Shown: positions 9,255 through 16,922, counted from the stretch's first letter. The stretch: DNA of 64,000 nucleotides from DASUNP01 sp963728545 (GCA_963728545.1 CAVSKO010000003.1:434001-498000); one strand, 5' to 3'. Numbers and translations are program-made. Notes: generated by a model not told the origin, from the letters alone.

Positions 9255-10919
9255 CTATTGCTCCAACCCAAGGTTATGTAGAGCTTTTGTAAGCTCTACA
9301 TCAGCTCTTTCGCGCGCAGCACGAACAGAGGCCAAATCTGCTAAGATTTCGCTTAGAGGTCGGTGGTGTACTTTATCATTCACCTCGATAAACTGTGATG
9401 GGCTGAGGCTGTAATCAGCAGTGCGTGCCTCGTCGAGCGTAATTACTCTACTGAGCTTATCTTTTGTCTGCCAGTGACGATACACCTCAGCTACAGCAGC
9501 TATTCCCTCGTCTGTCAGTACATTCTTTGGCTTTTCCTTTACGAAGTAGGCCGATGCGTTCACCAGCAGAATTTGCCCCTTACGCTCAGTCGGCTTGTTT
9601 CGATTTAATAGCAGAATGATGCCTGGTGCTGTGGTGTTATAAAACAAGTTCTCTGGCAGAAGGACTACGCCTTCGATGAAACCATTCTCGACAAATGTCT
9701 TCCGAATCTCTCTCTCTTTGTTAGACCCCTTGCTTCCAGAGCCGCGAGAGACTGCGCCCGTGTCGAGGACGATGGCCGCCCGTCCTGCGTCGTTGAGCGA
9801 CGCTAGAATGTGCTGCGCCCATCCCCAATCAGCCGACGAGCGAGGTGGCGTGCCATACTTAAATCGGTCGTATGGGTCTTTATCGTAAAGCGTCTCGTTG
9901 TAGTTATCCTGGTTCCACATCGGATTTGCAACCGCATAGTCAAACCGCTTGACGTTTGTTCTCCCGTTCCCGCCCGCTGGAGGGCCAAAGCCAGGCTTGA
10001 GGAACGTGTCGCCGATGGCAAAGAAGGAATCGGTGTAGTCGTGCAGGAACATATTCATCTTCGCCATCGCGTAAGTAACTGGATTGAACTCCTGCCCATA
10101 CAACTTCGGCGCTTTGTCTTTGTCGTTAGGGTTATGCTTCTCGTAAACCAGGCGAGCCTTTATCAATAGCCCCGCCGAGCCGCAAGTAGGGTCATAGATG
10201 TGGCTGAACGGTGTCGGGTTGATAAGCTCTGCCATCAGCCACCCTACTTCCTTCGGCGTGTAAAACTCTCCCGCGCTCTGCCCCTGCCCTTCTGCGAACT
10301 TTCTCAGCAGGTATTCATAGGCTCGCCCCAATATGTCCGGCTCTGTGTTCTTTAAGCCCAGGCGATGACGGCTGATGACTTCGTTGAGATTGGCTAACCG
10401 GTCATCGTCGAGTGTGCGCTGTCCGCTCTGTTTCTCGTTGTAGTCCTTGATGTCGAGCACGCCTTGCAGGTCGGGATTTTGGCGGGCCACCTCGCGCATA
10501 GCATCAGTAACAAACTCGCCGAGCTTGCCATCAGCAGGGTGATTGCGGATAGCTTCCCACCGGTATTGATGCGGAACATAGAAGCGCACGATTGACTTGC
10601 GCCCCGTCTTGAGAGCATTGGCATGGTCAGCTTCGATTACCTCGCGGGCGATTTCTTCGCTGCCGAACTCGCTCATCAGTTGAGCGAGCTTGTCGTCAAA
10701 CACGTCCGACAGGCGCTTGTAGAAGACGAGTGGCAGAATGAAGTCTTTGAACTTCGGCGCATCGGTTGCGCCTCGAATCGCGCAGGCTGCGTCCCATAGC
10801 CAGGTCTCAAGCGTAGAGATGTCCAGGTGCTCGTCAGCGGGCGGTGCTAGTCGTAATGCAGTCTGCTCATTGTCTTTACTGGGGCGTTTGCGCTGATTCG
10901 CCTTCTTCTTACTCGTCAA
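9255..10919 (-). CDS. hsdM: HsdM, type I restriction-modification DNA methyltransferase
   Basis: The 554-residue protein has the N-terminal HsdM helical domain (WLWDAACAIRGATDAPKFKD) and an N6-adenine methyltransferase domain: SAM motif 'DPTCGSAGLLI' and catalytic motif 'ANPMWNQDNY', a variant of NPPF. 'GEFYTPKEVGWLMAEL' is a strong HsdM signature. It methylates adenine in the target chosen by HsdS. The frame starts with TTG at 10919, eight bases after GGAG, since no in-frame ATG fits; the closest ATG is in another frame with an early stop. It is the first gene of the hsdM-hsdS-hsdR-peptidase operon. Confidence 0.95.
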   Translation of the reverse strand: MTSKKKANQRKRPSKDNEQTALRLAPPADEHLDISTLETWLWDAACAIRGATDAPKFKDFILPLVFYKRLSDVFDDKLAQLMSEFGSEEIAREVIEADHANALKTGRKSIVRFYVPHQYRWEAIRNHPADGKLGEFVTDAMREVARQNPDLQGVLDIKDYNEKQSGQRTLDDDRLANLNEVISRHRLGLKNTEPDILGRAYEYLLRKFAEGQGQSAGEFYTPKEVGWLMAELINPTPFSHIYDPTCGSAGLLIKARLVYEKHNPNDKDKAPKLYGQEFNPVTYAMAKMNMFLHDYTDSFFAIGDTFLKPGFGPPAGGNGRTNVKRFDYAVANPMWNQDNYNETLYDKDPYDRFKYGTPPRSSADWGWAQHILASLNDAGRAAIVLDTGAVSRGSGSKGSNKEREIRKTFVENGFIEGVVLLPENLFYNTTAPGIILLLNRNKPTERKGQILLVNASAYFVKEKPKNVLTDEGIAAVAEVYRHWQTKDKLSRVITLDEARTADYSLSPSQFIEVNDKVHHRPLSEILADLASVRAARERADVELTKALHNLGLEQ

Positions 10920-11414
10920 AGCTCATCTCCGTTTTAATACAACCTTCTGTGAGTGTAGCGGTCAGGCATTATAAAGGCTCAGGTGTGGTTAGGCTAATCC
11001 TTTTTGAGGGTGAAGTGCGCGCAGCCATACCCTAAGCTCTATATGAGTTGAAACAGCCCCTCAGAGCGTGAATGAGCGCAGGCAAAAGGCAAGATAAGCC
11101 AGTCAATCAAGCTGAGATGCGACTGAGAATGAGCGTCTCAGTCCTACTTGCAGGGACGAAACCCCCGAACCCTGTGCATTATATATAAGGATGGAAGTGC
11201 AGCCTCGCCCATTATCGAAATCTGCTGCCGAAGGTGGCAACGTTGCCACAAGCGTGAGTGCTGGAGAACCCTGTGGAAGGAATACAGGCAAAACCGTCTC
11301 CTGGGCCAAGCGAAAGCCATTGCAGACCCTTCCAGAGACACCAACAGCAAGCAGCTTACTATAGCGACGAGGTTGAAATCTTAGTTTTCACGTAAGTCTG
11401 ACGTACCGCCCATT
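10920..11414. other. Intergenic region upstream of hsdM
   Basis: These 495 bases hold no gene I can support. They should contain the promoter of the restriction-modification operon. The notable content is a 16-bp palindrome at 11234-11249, whose core recurs elsewhere in the island. Confidence 0.5.
11234..11249. promoter_or_regulatory. 16-bp palindrome, copy 1 of an island-specific dyad
   Basis: GTGGCAACGTTGCCAC is a perfect palindrome. The identical core recurs at 14328-14343 inside a longer perfect palindrome. Two copies in non-coding DNA of the same island suggest a binding site for an island-encoded regulator such as the XRE protein at 11415; this is inferred. Confidence 0.5.
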
Positions 11415-11720
11415 CTACTTACGACGAGCCTGCGGTAGCGCCCATTCATACATGGGACTGGCGGGCAACTTCTTAGGCATTGTAATGGAGTCGTCCAGGA
11501 GGACGTCAGCATACACGCCCGCAACACGCGCATAGCGCAATAGCACGAGCAGTGACGGCTCGCGCACTCCCCGCTCGAAGCCGGAAATGTTGGACTGGGA
11601 AAGCTGACCGGTGAGTCCGAGATGCTTAATCATGCCGTTCTGTGAGTAGCCAAGAGCCAGCCTTATGTGAAGCAGTTTTTCTCCAAGTTTGGACGGTTTG
11701 CGGCGTGAGGTCTGTCCCAT
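11415..11720 (-). CDS. XRE-family HTH transcriptional regulator
   Basis: The protein has a Cro/C1-type helix-turn-helix: 'KLLHIRLALGYSQNGMIKHL' then 'LSQSNISGFERGVREPSL'. The C-terminal 40 residues resemble those of similar XRE proteins with a 'VYADVLLDD' segment. An ATG at 11747 is possible, but the strong AGGAGG lies 11 bases before the ATG at 11720, which I choose. This ribosome binding site is itself part of an inverted repeat (11722-11739), which suggests autoregulation. The adjacent restriction operon is a plausible second target. Confidence 0.85.
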   Translation of the reverse strand: MGQTSRRKPSKLGEKLLHIRLALGYSQNGMIKHLGLTGQLSQSNISGFERGVREPSLLVLLRYARVAGVYADVLLDDSITMPKKLPASPMYEWALPQARRK

Positions 11721-11721
11721 C

Positions 11722-11739
11722 TCAGGAGATACCTCCTGA
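11722..11739 (-). promoter_or_regulatory. Inverted repeat over the XRE gene ribosome binding site
   Basis: TCAGGAG and CTCCTGA are separated by ATAC (11722-11739). On the minus strand the repeat contains the AGGAGG ribosome binding site of the XRE gene. It could be an operator or an RNA hairpin that hides the ribosome binding site. Confidence 0.5.
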
Positions 11740-11966
11740 TTGGGCATAGAAGGTTATTTTCAGCTTGATGGTAAGCGCATTTGGATTTAGTATGCTTTGG
11801 CGTTTACAGGCTGCCGGAAGTTCAGGTCCCTTCCAGGCGGCCTCCTTCATTGGTTCTGTGAGACCCACCTCAGCCATGATTTGGCAACAGAATAGCATAG
11901 TTGGCTGGCTTTCAGAATCAGACGACGAGCAGACAGCGGAAAGGGTTAATACTACTTAGGGGGTAT

Positions 11967-12428
11967 ATGACTATGCGAAACTTCATCTCAAACTTACTGC
12001 TATTTGTAATTCTCCTGGCATTGTTTACAGCGATTGCGTTACTGGCATTGGGGCAAAAAGAACTGCTAACTATTGCAGGCTTGAAGAAATTCTTTGCAAC
12101 CGGTGAGCTTGGAGAATACCAAGTAGATTTGAAGCACCTGGTCAGGTCAAGCACATTTGTCTTCTCATTGATAGCTGGATTGGTTACTGGCGGAATTACC
12201 TTTATCATCGGAGCCGTGAAGAACCAACTAGGGATAGGTTTTGCTGGTTTCCTGGCGTGCATAGCATGCGGGATAGTCGGGGGCCTGCTGATTGCGATAC
12301 CTACCACAGCCATCTTTACCTGGTGGATATGCAGGGAAGCCGAGCAGGATAAAAGGAAATTAGAGCAAGCATCGCATCAGTATAGAGATGGTCGGGAATT
12401 GCACCTTTTCGAGAGGTCTAAACCTTAG
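11967..12428 (+). CDS. Small membrane protein of unknown function
   Basis: The 153-residue protein has three hydrophobic stretches: near residues 5-28 (ISNLLLFVILLALF...), 64-86 (FVFSLIAGLVTGGITFIIG) and 92-120 (FAGFLACIACGIVGGLLIAI). The charged C-terminal tail of about 35 residues is probably cytoplasmic. ATG at 11967 follows the G-rich stretch TTAGGGGGT. I do not recognise the family. It is transcribed divergently from the XRE regulator; membrane proteins in such islands can be phage-exclusion or effector proteins, but nothing here proves this. Confidence 0.65.
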   Translation: MTMRNFISNLLLFVILLALFTAIALLALGQKELLTIAGLKKFFATGELGEYQVDLKHLVRSSTFVFSLIAGLVTGGITFIIGAVKNQLGIGFAGFLACIACGIVGGLLIAIPTTAIFTWWICREAEQDKRKLEQASHQYRDGRELHLFERSKP

Positions 12429-12577
12429 TTTTTGCATATGAAAGTTGAAGCCGCCTATATAGGGTTAATTCTAAAATTTGATGCGGAAATTTGAACGGCA
12501 GGGGTCTTATGCGCAGAGTGCCTCAAAAAGCGGCATGCGGTTGCGCCATTGATGCCTGATGTGTCCAGAAATCTGCT

Positions 12578-12790
12578 TTACCGGTTCTTACCTTTTTCAT
12601 TCCGGTTGCTTCCAGATGTCTTCGGGCGTCCCGGTTTGCGTTCCTCGACGAGCTTAACGTCTTTTTCCTGAATCAAGAAGTCGCGCCCTACCTTTTGCGC
12701 TGGCAATCGGCCATCCTGAATCAAAGCCTGCACTCGTCGCATACTCACCCCTAGCCTGTCGGCCACTTCTTTTGTCGTTAGCAGATTCAT
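12578..12790 (-). CDS. Excisionase-like helix-turn-helix protein (MerR/AlpA type)
   Basis: The protein of about 70 residues begins MNLLTTKEVADRLGVSMRRV, the winged-helix opening of excisionase-family DNA-binding proteins, followed by 'GRLPAQKVGRDFLIQEKDV'. The tail is basic (KPGRPKTSGSNRNEKGKNR). The start is set by its promoter: a -10 at 12797-12802 places transcription initiation at or within a base or two of the ATG at 12790, so an upstream ATG at 12811 cannot be used and the message may be leaderless. In this island it is a candidate excisionase or a regulator of the divergent genes. Confidence 0.8.
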   Translation of the reverse strand: MNLLTTKEVADRLGVSMRRVQALIQDGRLPAQKVGRDFLIQEKDVKLVEERKPGRPKTSGSNRNEKGKNR

Positions 12791-12796
12791 ACATTC

Positions 12797-12825
12797 CTTA
12801 TACGCTCGCAAAATCTATTCGTCAA
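12797..12825 (-). promoter_or_regulatory. Minus-strand sigma-70-like promoter of the excisionase-like gene
   Basis: Read on the minus strand: TTGACG (12820-12825), 17-base spacer, TATAAG (12797-12802). The predicted start falls about at 12790, the first base of the ATG. Confidence 0.75.
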
Positions 12826-12839
12826 GACGAAGTTTTTAC

Positions 12840-12868
12840 TTGACAATCTATTCGTTATAGCGTATAGT
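12840..12868 (+). promoter_or_regulatory. Plus-strand sigma-70-like promoter of the small accessory operon
   Basis: TTGACA (12840-12845), exactly 17 bases, then TATAGT (12863-12868). AGCG precedes the TATA here and also in the divergent promoter, giving an inverted repeat TATACGCT (12799-12806) / AGCGTATA (12859-12866). AATCTATTCG is also present as a direct repeat (from 12812 and from 12845). Shared motifs in both promoters suggest one regulator controls both directions. Confidence 0.8.
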
Positions 12869-13014
12869 TTACTCATTCAAGCAAACAAGCTCTTTGACAA
12901 GTGAATACCGGAAACCGAAAGGGTCTAGCCATTGCTGCTGTGCTGAGTAGGTGGAAGGGAGCGAGATAACAACCGGCTCAAACAAAGGTTGTAGATGCCC
13001 AAACCAGTGAACCT

Positions 13015-13191
13015 GTGAAGGCTCGCAAGGCAGGTGAGATTGACCTTGCGCAGGAAGCGCAACCGATAAATAGCGCACGCCGAGAGAAATTAGTTGTACA
13101 GGCTATAACGAGTAACGGGGCAAACGCTGCGAACGCTTGCCCCGTGAATTGCCACCCGTGCGCAAACACGGGAGAAAGGTCAACTCAATGA
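13015..13191 (+). CDS. Possible small protein, 58 residues, Cys-containing C-terminus
   Basis: An open frame with a GTG start at 13015 runs to a TGA at 13189-13191 that overlaps the ATG of the next gene (ATGA). It is hydrophilic and ends with CPVNCHPCANTGERSTQ, with three cysteines. The overlap suggests translational coupling, but the ribosome binding site before the GTG is weak, and GC-rich inverted repeats (13117-13143) lie inside it. It may instead be just an untranslated leader. No family is recognised. Confidence 0.35.
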   Translation: MKARKAGEIDLAQEAQPINSARREKLVVQAITSNGANAANACPVNCHPCANTGERSTQ

Positions 13192-13457
13192 CTAGCATAC
13201 CCAAATTCGATTCAGAAATCTACTCAGAAGAACTCTACACAGTCTCTGAGTCTGAGTATGACGAAGTTATGAGCCTGATGGCCGAGGATGAATCAGGCTG
13301 GCAAGGCTACGAAGTTTGGAGCCGTGGGAATGAAGAATCTGCATGGCGCGACTCTAAAGAGATAAACGGAATCCTCATCAAGAAGGCTTGCAAGCATTCA
13401 ACCTGTCTGCACACGCGATGCCAGCGCGAAGTCAGGCTAGGAGGTATCGCAATATGA
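13188..13457 (+). CDS. Small acidic protein of unknown function
   Basis: The 89-residue protein starts at ATG 13188, preceded by GGGAGAAAGG. The N-terminal 50 residues are acidic (SEIYSEELYTVSESEYDEVM). The C-terminus is basic and has cysteine/histidine residues (CKHSTCLHTRC). I know no family for it. It overlaps the next gene by ATGA (13454-13457), so it belongs to the small operon behind the promoter at 12840. Confidence 0.6.
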   Translation: MTSIPKFDSEIYSEELYTVSESEYDEVMSLMAEDESGWQGYEVWSRGNEESAWRDSKEINGILIKKACKHSTCLHTRCQREVRLGGIAI

Positions 13458-13720
13458 ATTGCTACCTCTGCCAACAGCCAATCAACGCGCAGGATGAGAT
13501 TGAATACCATCACCCGGTTTATAAGAGCAGGGGTGGCGCAGAAACCGCCCCAACTCACCGAGAGTGCCACCGGCAGCACCATAGCTCGAACGGTGACTTT
13601 CGAGAGTGGGGCAAACTGAGCGCCCTAACGAGGCGATGGGCATTCAACCTGAAGCATGTCAAAGAGCACCCCGCGTATGACTTTGACCGCCAGTATTACC
13701 TGGCGCTCTACGCGCAATAA
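13454..13720 (+). CDS. HNH-type endonuclease-like protein
   Basis: The 88-residue protein begins MNCYLCQQPI, a CxxC zinc site, then EYHHPVYKSRGG, followed by HRECHRQHH. This arrangement (C-x2-C ... HH ... N-less helix with CHRxHH) is that of HNH nuclease domains; 'HRECHRQHHSS' is the zinc-finger helix. Some catalytic positions are not certain. Start ATG overlaps the previous stop. Such small HNH proteins occur in phages and islands as packaging, homing or restriction nucleases; the role here is not known. Confidence 0.65.
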   Translation: MNCYLCQQPINAQDEIEYHHPVYKSRGGAETAPTHRECHRQHHSSNGDFREWGKLSALTRRWAFNLKHVKEHPAYDFDRQYYLALYAQ

Positions 13721-13768
13721 ACCGGCATGGGCAGGCAAGAGTCTGCCCTTCGTCATTGATGAGGATTT

Positions 13769-13957
13769 ATGACCGCATACGACAACTGGAAAACAGAACC
13801 GGACCGGGTTCCTGGCATGCATTACCACACTTGCGAGAAGTGTTACGTCGAAATTGCCTGCGATGATTATGCCTGTGAAGCATGTTGGACCATCTGCGAA
13901 GACTGCGAGCGCCTCCAAGCTCACGCCGACGACATAGGCATACCGCTTAACTATTAA
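13769..13957 (+). CDS. Small zinc-ribbon-like protein
   Basis: The 62-residue protein is rich in cysteine pairs: CEKC, CDDYACEAC and CEDC. This suggests one or two zinc-binding knuckles. It is acidic. ATG 13769 follows 'GATGAGGATTT', a weak GAGG. It lies 48 bases after the HNH gene in the same direction. No function can be assigned. Confidence 0.6.
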   Translation: MTAYDNWKTEPDRVPGMHYHTCEKCYVEIACDDYACEACWTICEDCERLQAHADDIGIPLNY

Positions 13958-14010
13958 TACAACTGGCAGGGGCGCGATTCTGCCTCACAAACGCGCAGAA
14001 AGGACTATTT

Positions 14011-14286
14011 ATGCCGCAGCTTTTCCCACTGGGCCACCTCGTCGCCACCCCCGGCGCATTAGAGGTACTTGAGGCCGCCGAGCAAAGCCCTTTTGAGTTC
14101 CTGGCCCGGCATGAGCAAGGTGACTGGGGCGATTTGAGCGACGAGGACAAGCGAGAGAATGAATTCTCGGTCCCCCGGCAGCTAAGAATACTGTCAGCCT
14201 ACCACACAAAGAATGATGAGAAGATATGGATAATCACCGAGGCTGACCGCAGCAGTACAACCATTCTCCTGCCCAGCGAGTATTGA
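14011..14286 (+). CDS. Conserved small accessory protein (plasmid/island type)
   Basis: The 91-residue protein matches from memory a short conserved protein found on many plasmids and islands: 'ATPGALEVLEAAEQSPFEFLARH' region (broken into ATPGALEVLEAAEQS and PFEFLARH), 'GDWGDLSDEDKRENE', and the end 'WIITEADRSSTTILLPSEY'. It is sometimes annotated misleadingly as a restriction subunit; no function is established. The start ATG follows AGAAAGGAC. It closes the accessory gene row. Confidence 0.7.
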   Translation: MPQLFPLGHLVATPGALEVLEAAEQSPFEFLARHEQGDWGDLSDEDKRENEFSVPRQLRILSAYHTKNDEKIWIITEADRSSTTILLPSEY

Positions 14287-14322
14287 CGTTTGAGCGATGG
14301 CTGACTGCTATAACACGAGGTA

Positions 14323-14348
14323 CGGTTGTGGCAACGTTGCCACAACCG
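14323..14348. promoter_or_regulatory. 26-bp perfect palindrome, copy 2 of the island dyad
   Basis: The sequence CGGTTGTGGCAAC and its exact reverse complement abut at 14335/14336. The inner 16 bases equal the palindrome at 11234-11249. Perfect symmetry over 26 bases in non-coding DNA is unlikely by chance and suits a dimeric regulator or resolvase-type protein. Confidence 0.6.
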
Positions 14349-14446
14349 ACCATTGCTACTTCACCATTGCCCGCTGCCTTATCGCAAGTGCCATCGTTTA
14401 TCGAACAACCCCAAAGGGGCGATAGCAAGAGGGAGGGATAGCGAGC

Positions 14447-14476
14447 AGAGTTTAACCTTACCCTCGGTTAAACTCT
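14447..14476. repeat. Hairpin with 11-bp perfect stem
   Basis: AGAGTTTAACC (14447-14457) pairs with GGTTAAACTCT (14466-14476) around an 8-base loop. No T-run follows, so it is not a typical terminator. Confidence 0.6.
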
Positions 14477-14972
14477 AAGCTACAGCTGCGACAGCAGTCG
14501 GTCGGTTGCTTCGCTTTCGTTACGCGGTTCTCATCGGCGGTGTAGCGCAATCGGCCTGATGCCGAAGGGGAAGAACGACCCCGGTGCGCCGGTCCGCCGC
14601 GCCCGAAGGCGCAGGTTCTTTTTAACGTCGGCCCGATGAAGCAGGCGCTCACGGGTTTGATATACCATACGACGAGCGAGGCGGGTTGGGATAGCTGTCA
14701 CATTTGCCCCAAGTGGACTGTAAGCCCTATCAGGCAAGGTCGCCGCATCCCGCTATTGGTGCTCACTCTCGTCGTCGGCCCCGCAAGCGTTCGTGTACGC
14801 GCAAGCCCTTACCACCGACGGCCAGTCACCTACCTGGCTAAAATCTATTATACCAAGAATGTACTTAGAGATTTCTCGTGCCTGTACACCACTAGTCAAG
14901 GGCATGAGTCTTAAATACTCATGCCTAGACTAAAGCACATACATTTTGACTTGGTGAAGCCTATCATCCGTT

Positions 14973-15194
14973 TCACCGTCGAGCGGGTATTTCACAACTT
15001 GCCAGATACTCGTCGGCATGCTCTTTTAGAAATCCAATCCGACCATCCATCTGAAGATAGGGGAGGCGGCCCTCTTTGCGAAGCCTCCATGACTTTGTTC
15101 TTGAAATCCTAACTAAGCGGCAGAACTCAGCTTCAGTCAAAACAACCCGTTCGAGTGCTTTCTTATTCACGACGCATTCCCCCTTTTCGACCAT
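14973..15194 (-). CDS. AlpA/excisionase-like helix-turn-helix protein
   Basis: The protein of about 73 residues contains 'VLTEAEFCRLVRISRTKSW' followed by 'RLRKEGRLPYLQMDGRIGFL', the helix-turn-helix and wing of AlpA/excisionase-type DNA-binding proteins. An upstream ATG at 15248 is possible; MVEKGECVV at 15194 gives a usual family length. It sits between the accessory genes and the integrase, the usual place of a recombination directionality factor, so it is the better excisionase candidate of the two in the island. Confidence 0.75.
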   Translation of the reverse strand: MVEKGECVVNKKALERVVLTEAEFCRLVRISRTKSWRLRKEGRLPYLQMDGRIGFLKEHADEYLASCEIPARR

Positions 15195-15506
15195 GTCAAT
15201 TTCCCTTCCCTGACTTGTCGCAGAGTTCGAGCAATCATGCAGACGCATGTTTGCAGACTCCTATGGCTTAACAATTTTTGGGATAAGAGAGAGGCTTAAC
15301 TAGTGTAGTAGGTAGTGGGTGTCCGCAGTGAATGTAGTAGTGTGTTCTAAAATGTCTTTACAAGCCCCTCAAACCCTATTTGGCACCTTCTGGCGCAAAC
15401 AAAGAGTAACAGCAAGAAACCCTCTGCGTCAAGAAAAAAAATCACAACAAGTACTTTATAATCAATTACTTGGCTCACGAAATTGATTAACACTTCTCTG
15501 AACAGA
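15195..15506. other. AT-rich spacer between the HTH gene and the integrase
   Basis: Non-coding. It contains an inverted repeat TAATCAATT (15459-15467) / AATTGATTA (15481-15489) just beyond the integrase stop, which may act as a weak terminator or a protein-binding site. Confidence 0.4.
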
Positions 15507-16640
15507 TTATTGGACTTGTACCGCATCAGATGACTGTGAGTCTTCGTACTTCGCTTTAAGGGTTACTAGAGCCTCGACCGCGAGTCTTGCAGTCCGCGCA
15601 TCAGTATTCACGTATCGGCTTGTCATAATTTGAGTGGTGTGACCAAGCAGCTTTGATACTATTGCGAGGGGCACACCGGCCTCTACCCATCTAGTTGCGC
15701 ACGTATGCCGGAGGTCGTGAGGACGCATACCCGTTATACCGGCATCTTCGCAGGCAGAGGCAAAAGACTTTTTGAAGGTGTCTGTGACACCAAAGACTCT
15801 TTCTTGCGGGTCTCTGGTTGATTGTTGATATAGCGCCCTTAGCTCTCCATCTAGTCTCGGAGTAATACCTACTGTTCGAGCCTGCTCTGTTTTTGTGTTA
15901 TACGCCTTTAAGTTGATTAACCCCTCGTCGAGGTCAACATCTGCCCAGGTTAGAGTGAGCAGTTCTCCTCTGCGCAGACCACAATCTAAGGCACATATCA
16001 GAATTGGCTTTAGATGTGTCCGTCGCCCAGTACAAACTTGGAGCAGTCGGTTTTCTTCATCTGGGGTAAGGATGCGCTCGCGTTTCTTCTCATGAGCCTT
16101 CTGGATGAGTGGCGGCCCGCTGTTGAAGGGATTCTTGAGTATCCAGCCTTCTCTATACGCCACATTGAACATATTGCGGAGCACTTCTAGCTCCCGATTA
16201 ACACTGGCTATTGAGCGAGCTTTATTATGTATTGTCGGCGTGGCGATTCGTACTGACCGGAAACGAGCAATATCGCCATAGGTAATGGCACGCAATCTCC
16301 GTTTGCCAAAATGTATTTTGAGAGTTGTAACGGCTGCCTTCGGTGTACGGAGAGAGCGACGACCTGCGACTTTTCGTCCATCCACATACACAGCCGGTAT
16401 TAGGCAATGCTTCTCATAGAAATCGGCTAATTGCGCAAACGTGATGCGTTCCGTCTCTAAGTATTCTGGACCGTAATCATCTATCTCACGCAGCATCTTC
16501 TTGATAAGAGTATTTGCGTGTGATGGGCTAGTAGCTCGTTTCTCTTTTTGCTTGCGTTTGCCGCTGTCGTCTGTCCACTGAACACGGGCATATAGCACTC
16601 CGTCACGCGAGATTGTTGTCCCTTTCCTGAGTCTACCCAT
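15507..16640 (-). CDS. int: Tyrosine-type site-specific integrase of the tRNA-Lys island
   Basis: The 377-residue protein has the arrangement of phage/ICE tyrosine recombinases. An N-terminal arm-binding and core-binding region (to about 180) precedes the catalytic domain with R223 (CGLRRGE), HDLRH (H308, R311), LLGH (H334) and the nucleophile Y343 in 'TSRYVN'. It catalyses integration and excision at the tRNA-Lys att site 190 bases away. No extra alpha-2 patch typical of IntI integrases is seen between motifs, so it does not serve the attC cassettes. It reads into the island. Confidence 0.95.
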   Translation of the reverse strand: MGRLRKGTTISRDGVLYARVQWTDDSGKRKQKEKRATSPSHANTLIKKMLREIDDYGPEYLETERITFAQLADFYEKHCLIPAVYVDGRKVAGRRSLRTPKAAVTTLKIHFGKRRLRAITYGDIARFRSVRIATPTIHNKARSIASVNRELEVLRNMFNVAYREGWILKNPFNSGPPLIQKAHEKKRERILTPDEENRLLQVCTGRRTHLKPILICALDCGLRRGELLTLTWADVDLDEGLINLKAYNTKTEQARTVGITPRLDGELRALYQQSTRDPQERVFGVTDTFKKSFASACEDAGITGMRPHDLRHTCATRWVEAGVPLAIVSKLLGHTTQIMTSRYVNTDARTARLAVEALVTLKAKYEDSQSSDAVQVQ

Positions 16641-16684
16641 ACTTTTCGCCTCGTCGTTTGGTTGGTTTATATTCGGCAGAGTTG

Positions 16685-16708
16685 CTCACTCTTTTCACTC
16701 ACTCTTTT
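16685..16708 (+). promoter_or_regulatory. Paired 11-bp repeats, putative integrase arm sites (right end)
   Basis: CTCACTCTTTT at 16685-16695 and 16698-16708, same orientation as the pair at 1199-1221. The pair lies between the integrase gene start and attR. The rest of 16641-17186 has no gene. Confidence 0.6.
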
Positions 16709-16830
16709 GCTACAACGTGGTGAGATTATAGACGACGAGGTGAAACAATGCAAGAGCTAATTTCCTGTAAATAATGGAGTTATGCAACAAAACAGAACAG
16801 CTTGAAACATCGTGGAACAGCCCTTGAACC

Positions 16831-16878
16831 GGCTTTTAACCAGCGGGTCGGAGGTTCGAGTCCTCCACGGCTCACTTT
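16831..16878 (+). repeat. attR: duplicated 3' end of tRNA-Lys
   Basis: Exact copy of 1106-1153. It starts in the anticodon stem, so it cannot form a tRNA. It is the remnant of the original tRNA 3' end displaced by integration. Confidence 0.92.
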
Positions 16879-16896
16879 TAATGTCAATGATTTAGA

Positions 16897-16922
16897 GGCA
16901 TCCAAAGCGGGTGCCTTTTTTT
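16897..16922 (+). terminator. Original tRNA-Lys terminator, displaced
   Basis: GGCATCC pairs with GGGTGCC (one U-G) around AAAGC, followed by seven T. It lies behind attR at the same distance as expected behind a tRNA, so it was probably the terminator before the island came in. Confidence 0.75.

Larger units (their letters stand above)
14287..14972. other. 686-base non-coding stretch with palindrome and hairpin
   Basis: No credible gene is seen. The stretch holds the 26-bp palindrome at 14323-14348, an 11-bp-stem hairpin at 14447-14476, and GC-rich segments with runs of short overlapping frames. It could be an origin, transfer or regulatory region, but I see no defining motif. Confidence 0.45.
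1106..16830. mobile_element. tRNA-Lys genomic island with tyrosine integrase and defence cargo
   Basis: The 48-bp tail of tRNA-Lys (1106-1153) is repeated exactly at 16831-16878. A tyrosine recombinase gene (15507-16640) lies next to the distal repeat. Pairs of an 11-bp sequence near each end look like integrase arm sites. The interior carries an Argonaute/RelA-SpoT operon, a type I restriction-modification operon, several small DNA-binding proteins and a set of small accessory genes. No relaxase, conjugation, capsid or replication gene is visible, so the element looks like a non-self-transmissible integrative island. The 15.7-kb size follows from the two repeats. Confidence 0.9.

Noticed and set aside
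14447..14476. Terminator or attC in the island
   Set aside because: Perfect stem but no T-run and no GTTRRRY cores; left as an unexplained hairpin.
15507..16640. Integron integrase (IntI) for the attC cassettes
   Set aside because: It lies next to tRNA-Lys att repeats, has the phage/ICE layout and lacks a visible IntI-specific insertion.
16831..16878. Second tRNA-Lys gene
   Set aside because: It has only the 3' 43 bases of the tRNA plus flank, without acceptor 5' strand or D-arm; it is the att duplication.
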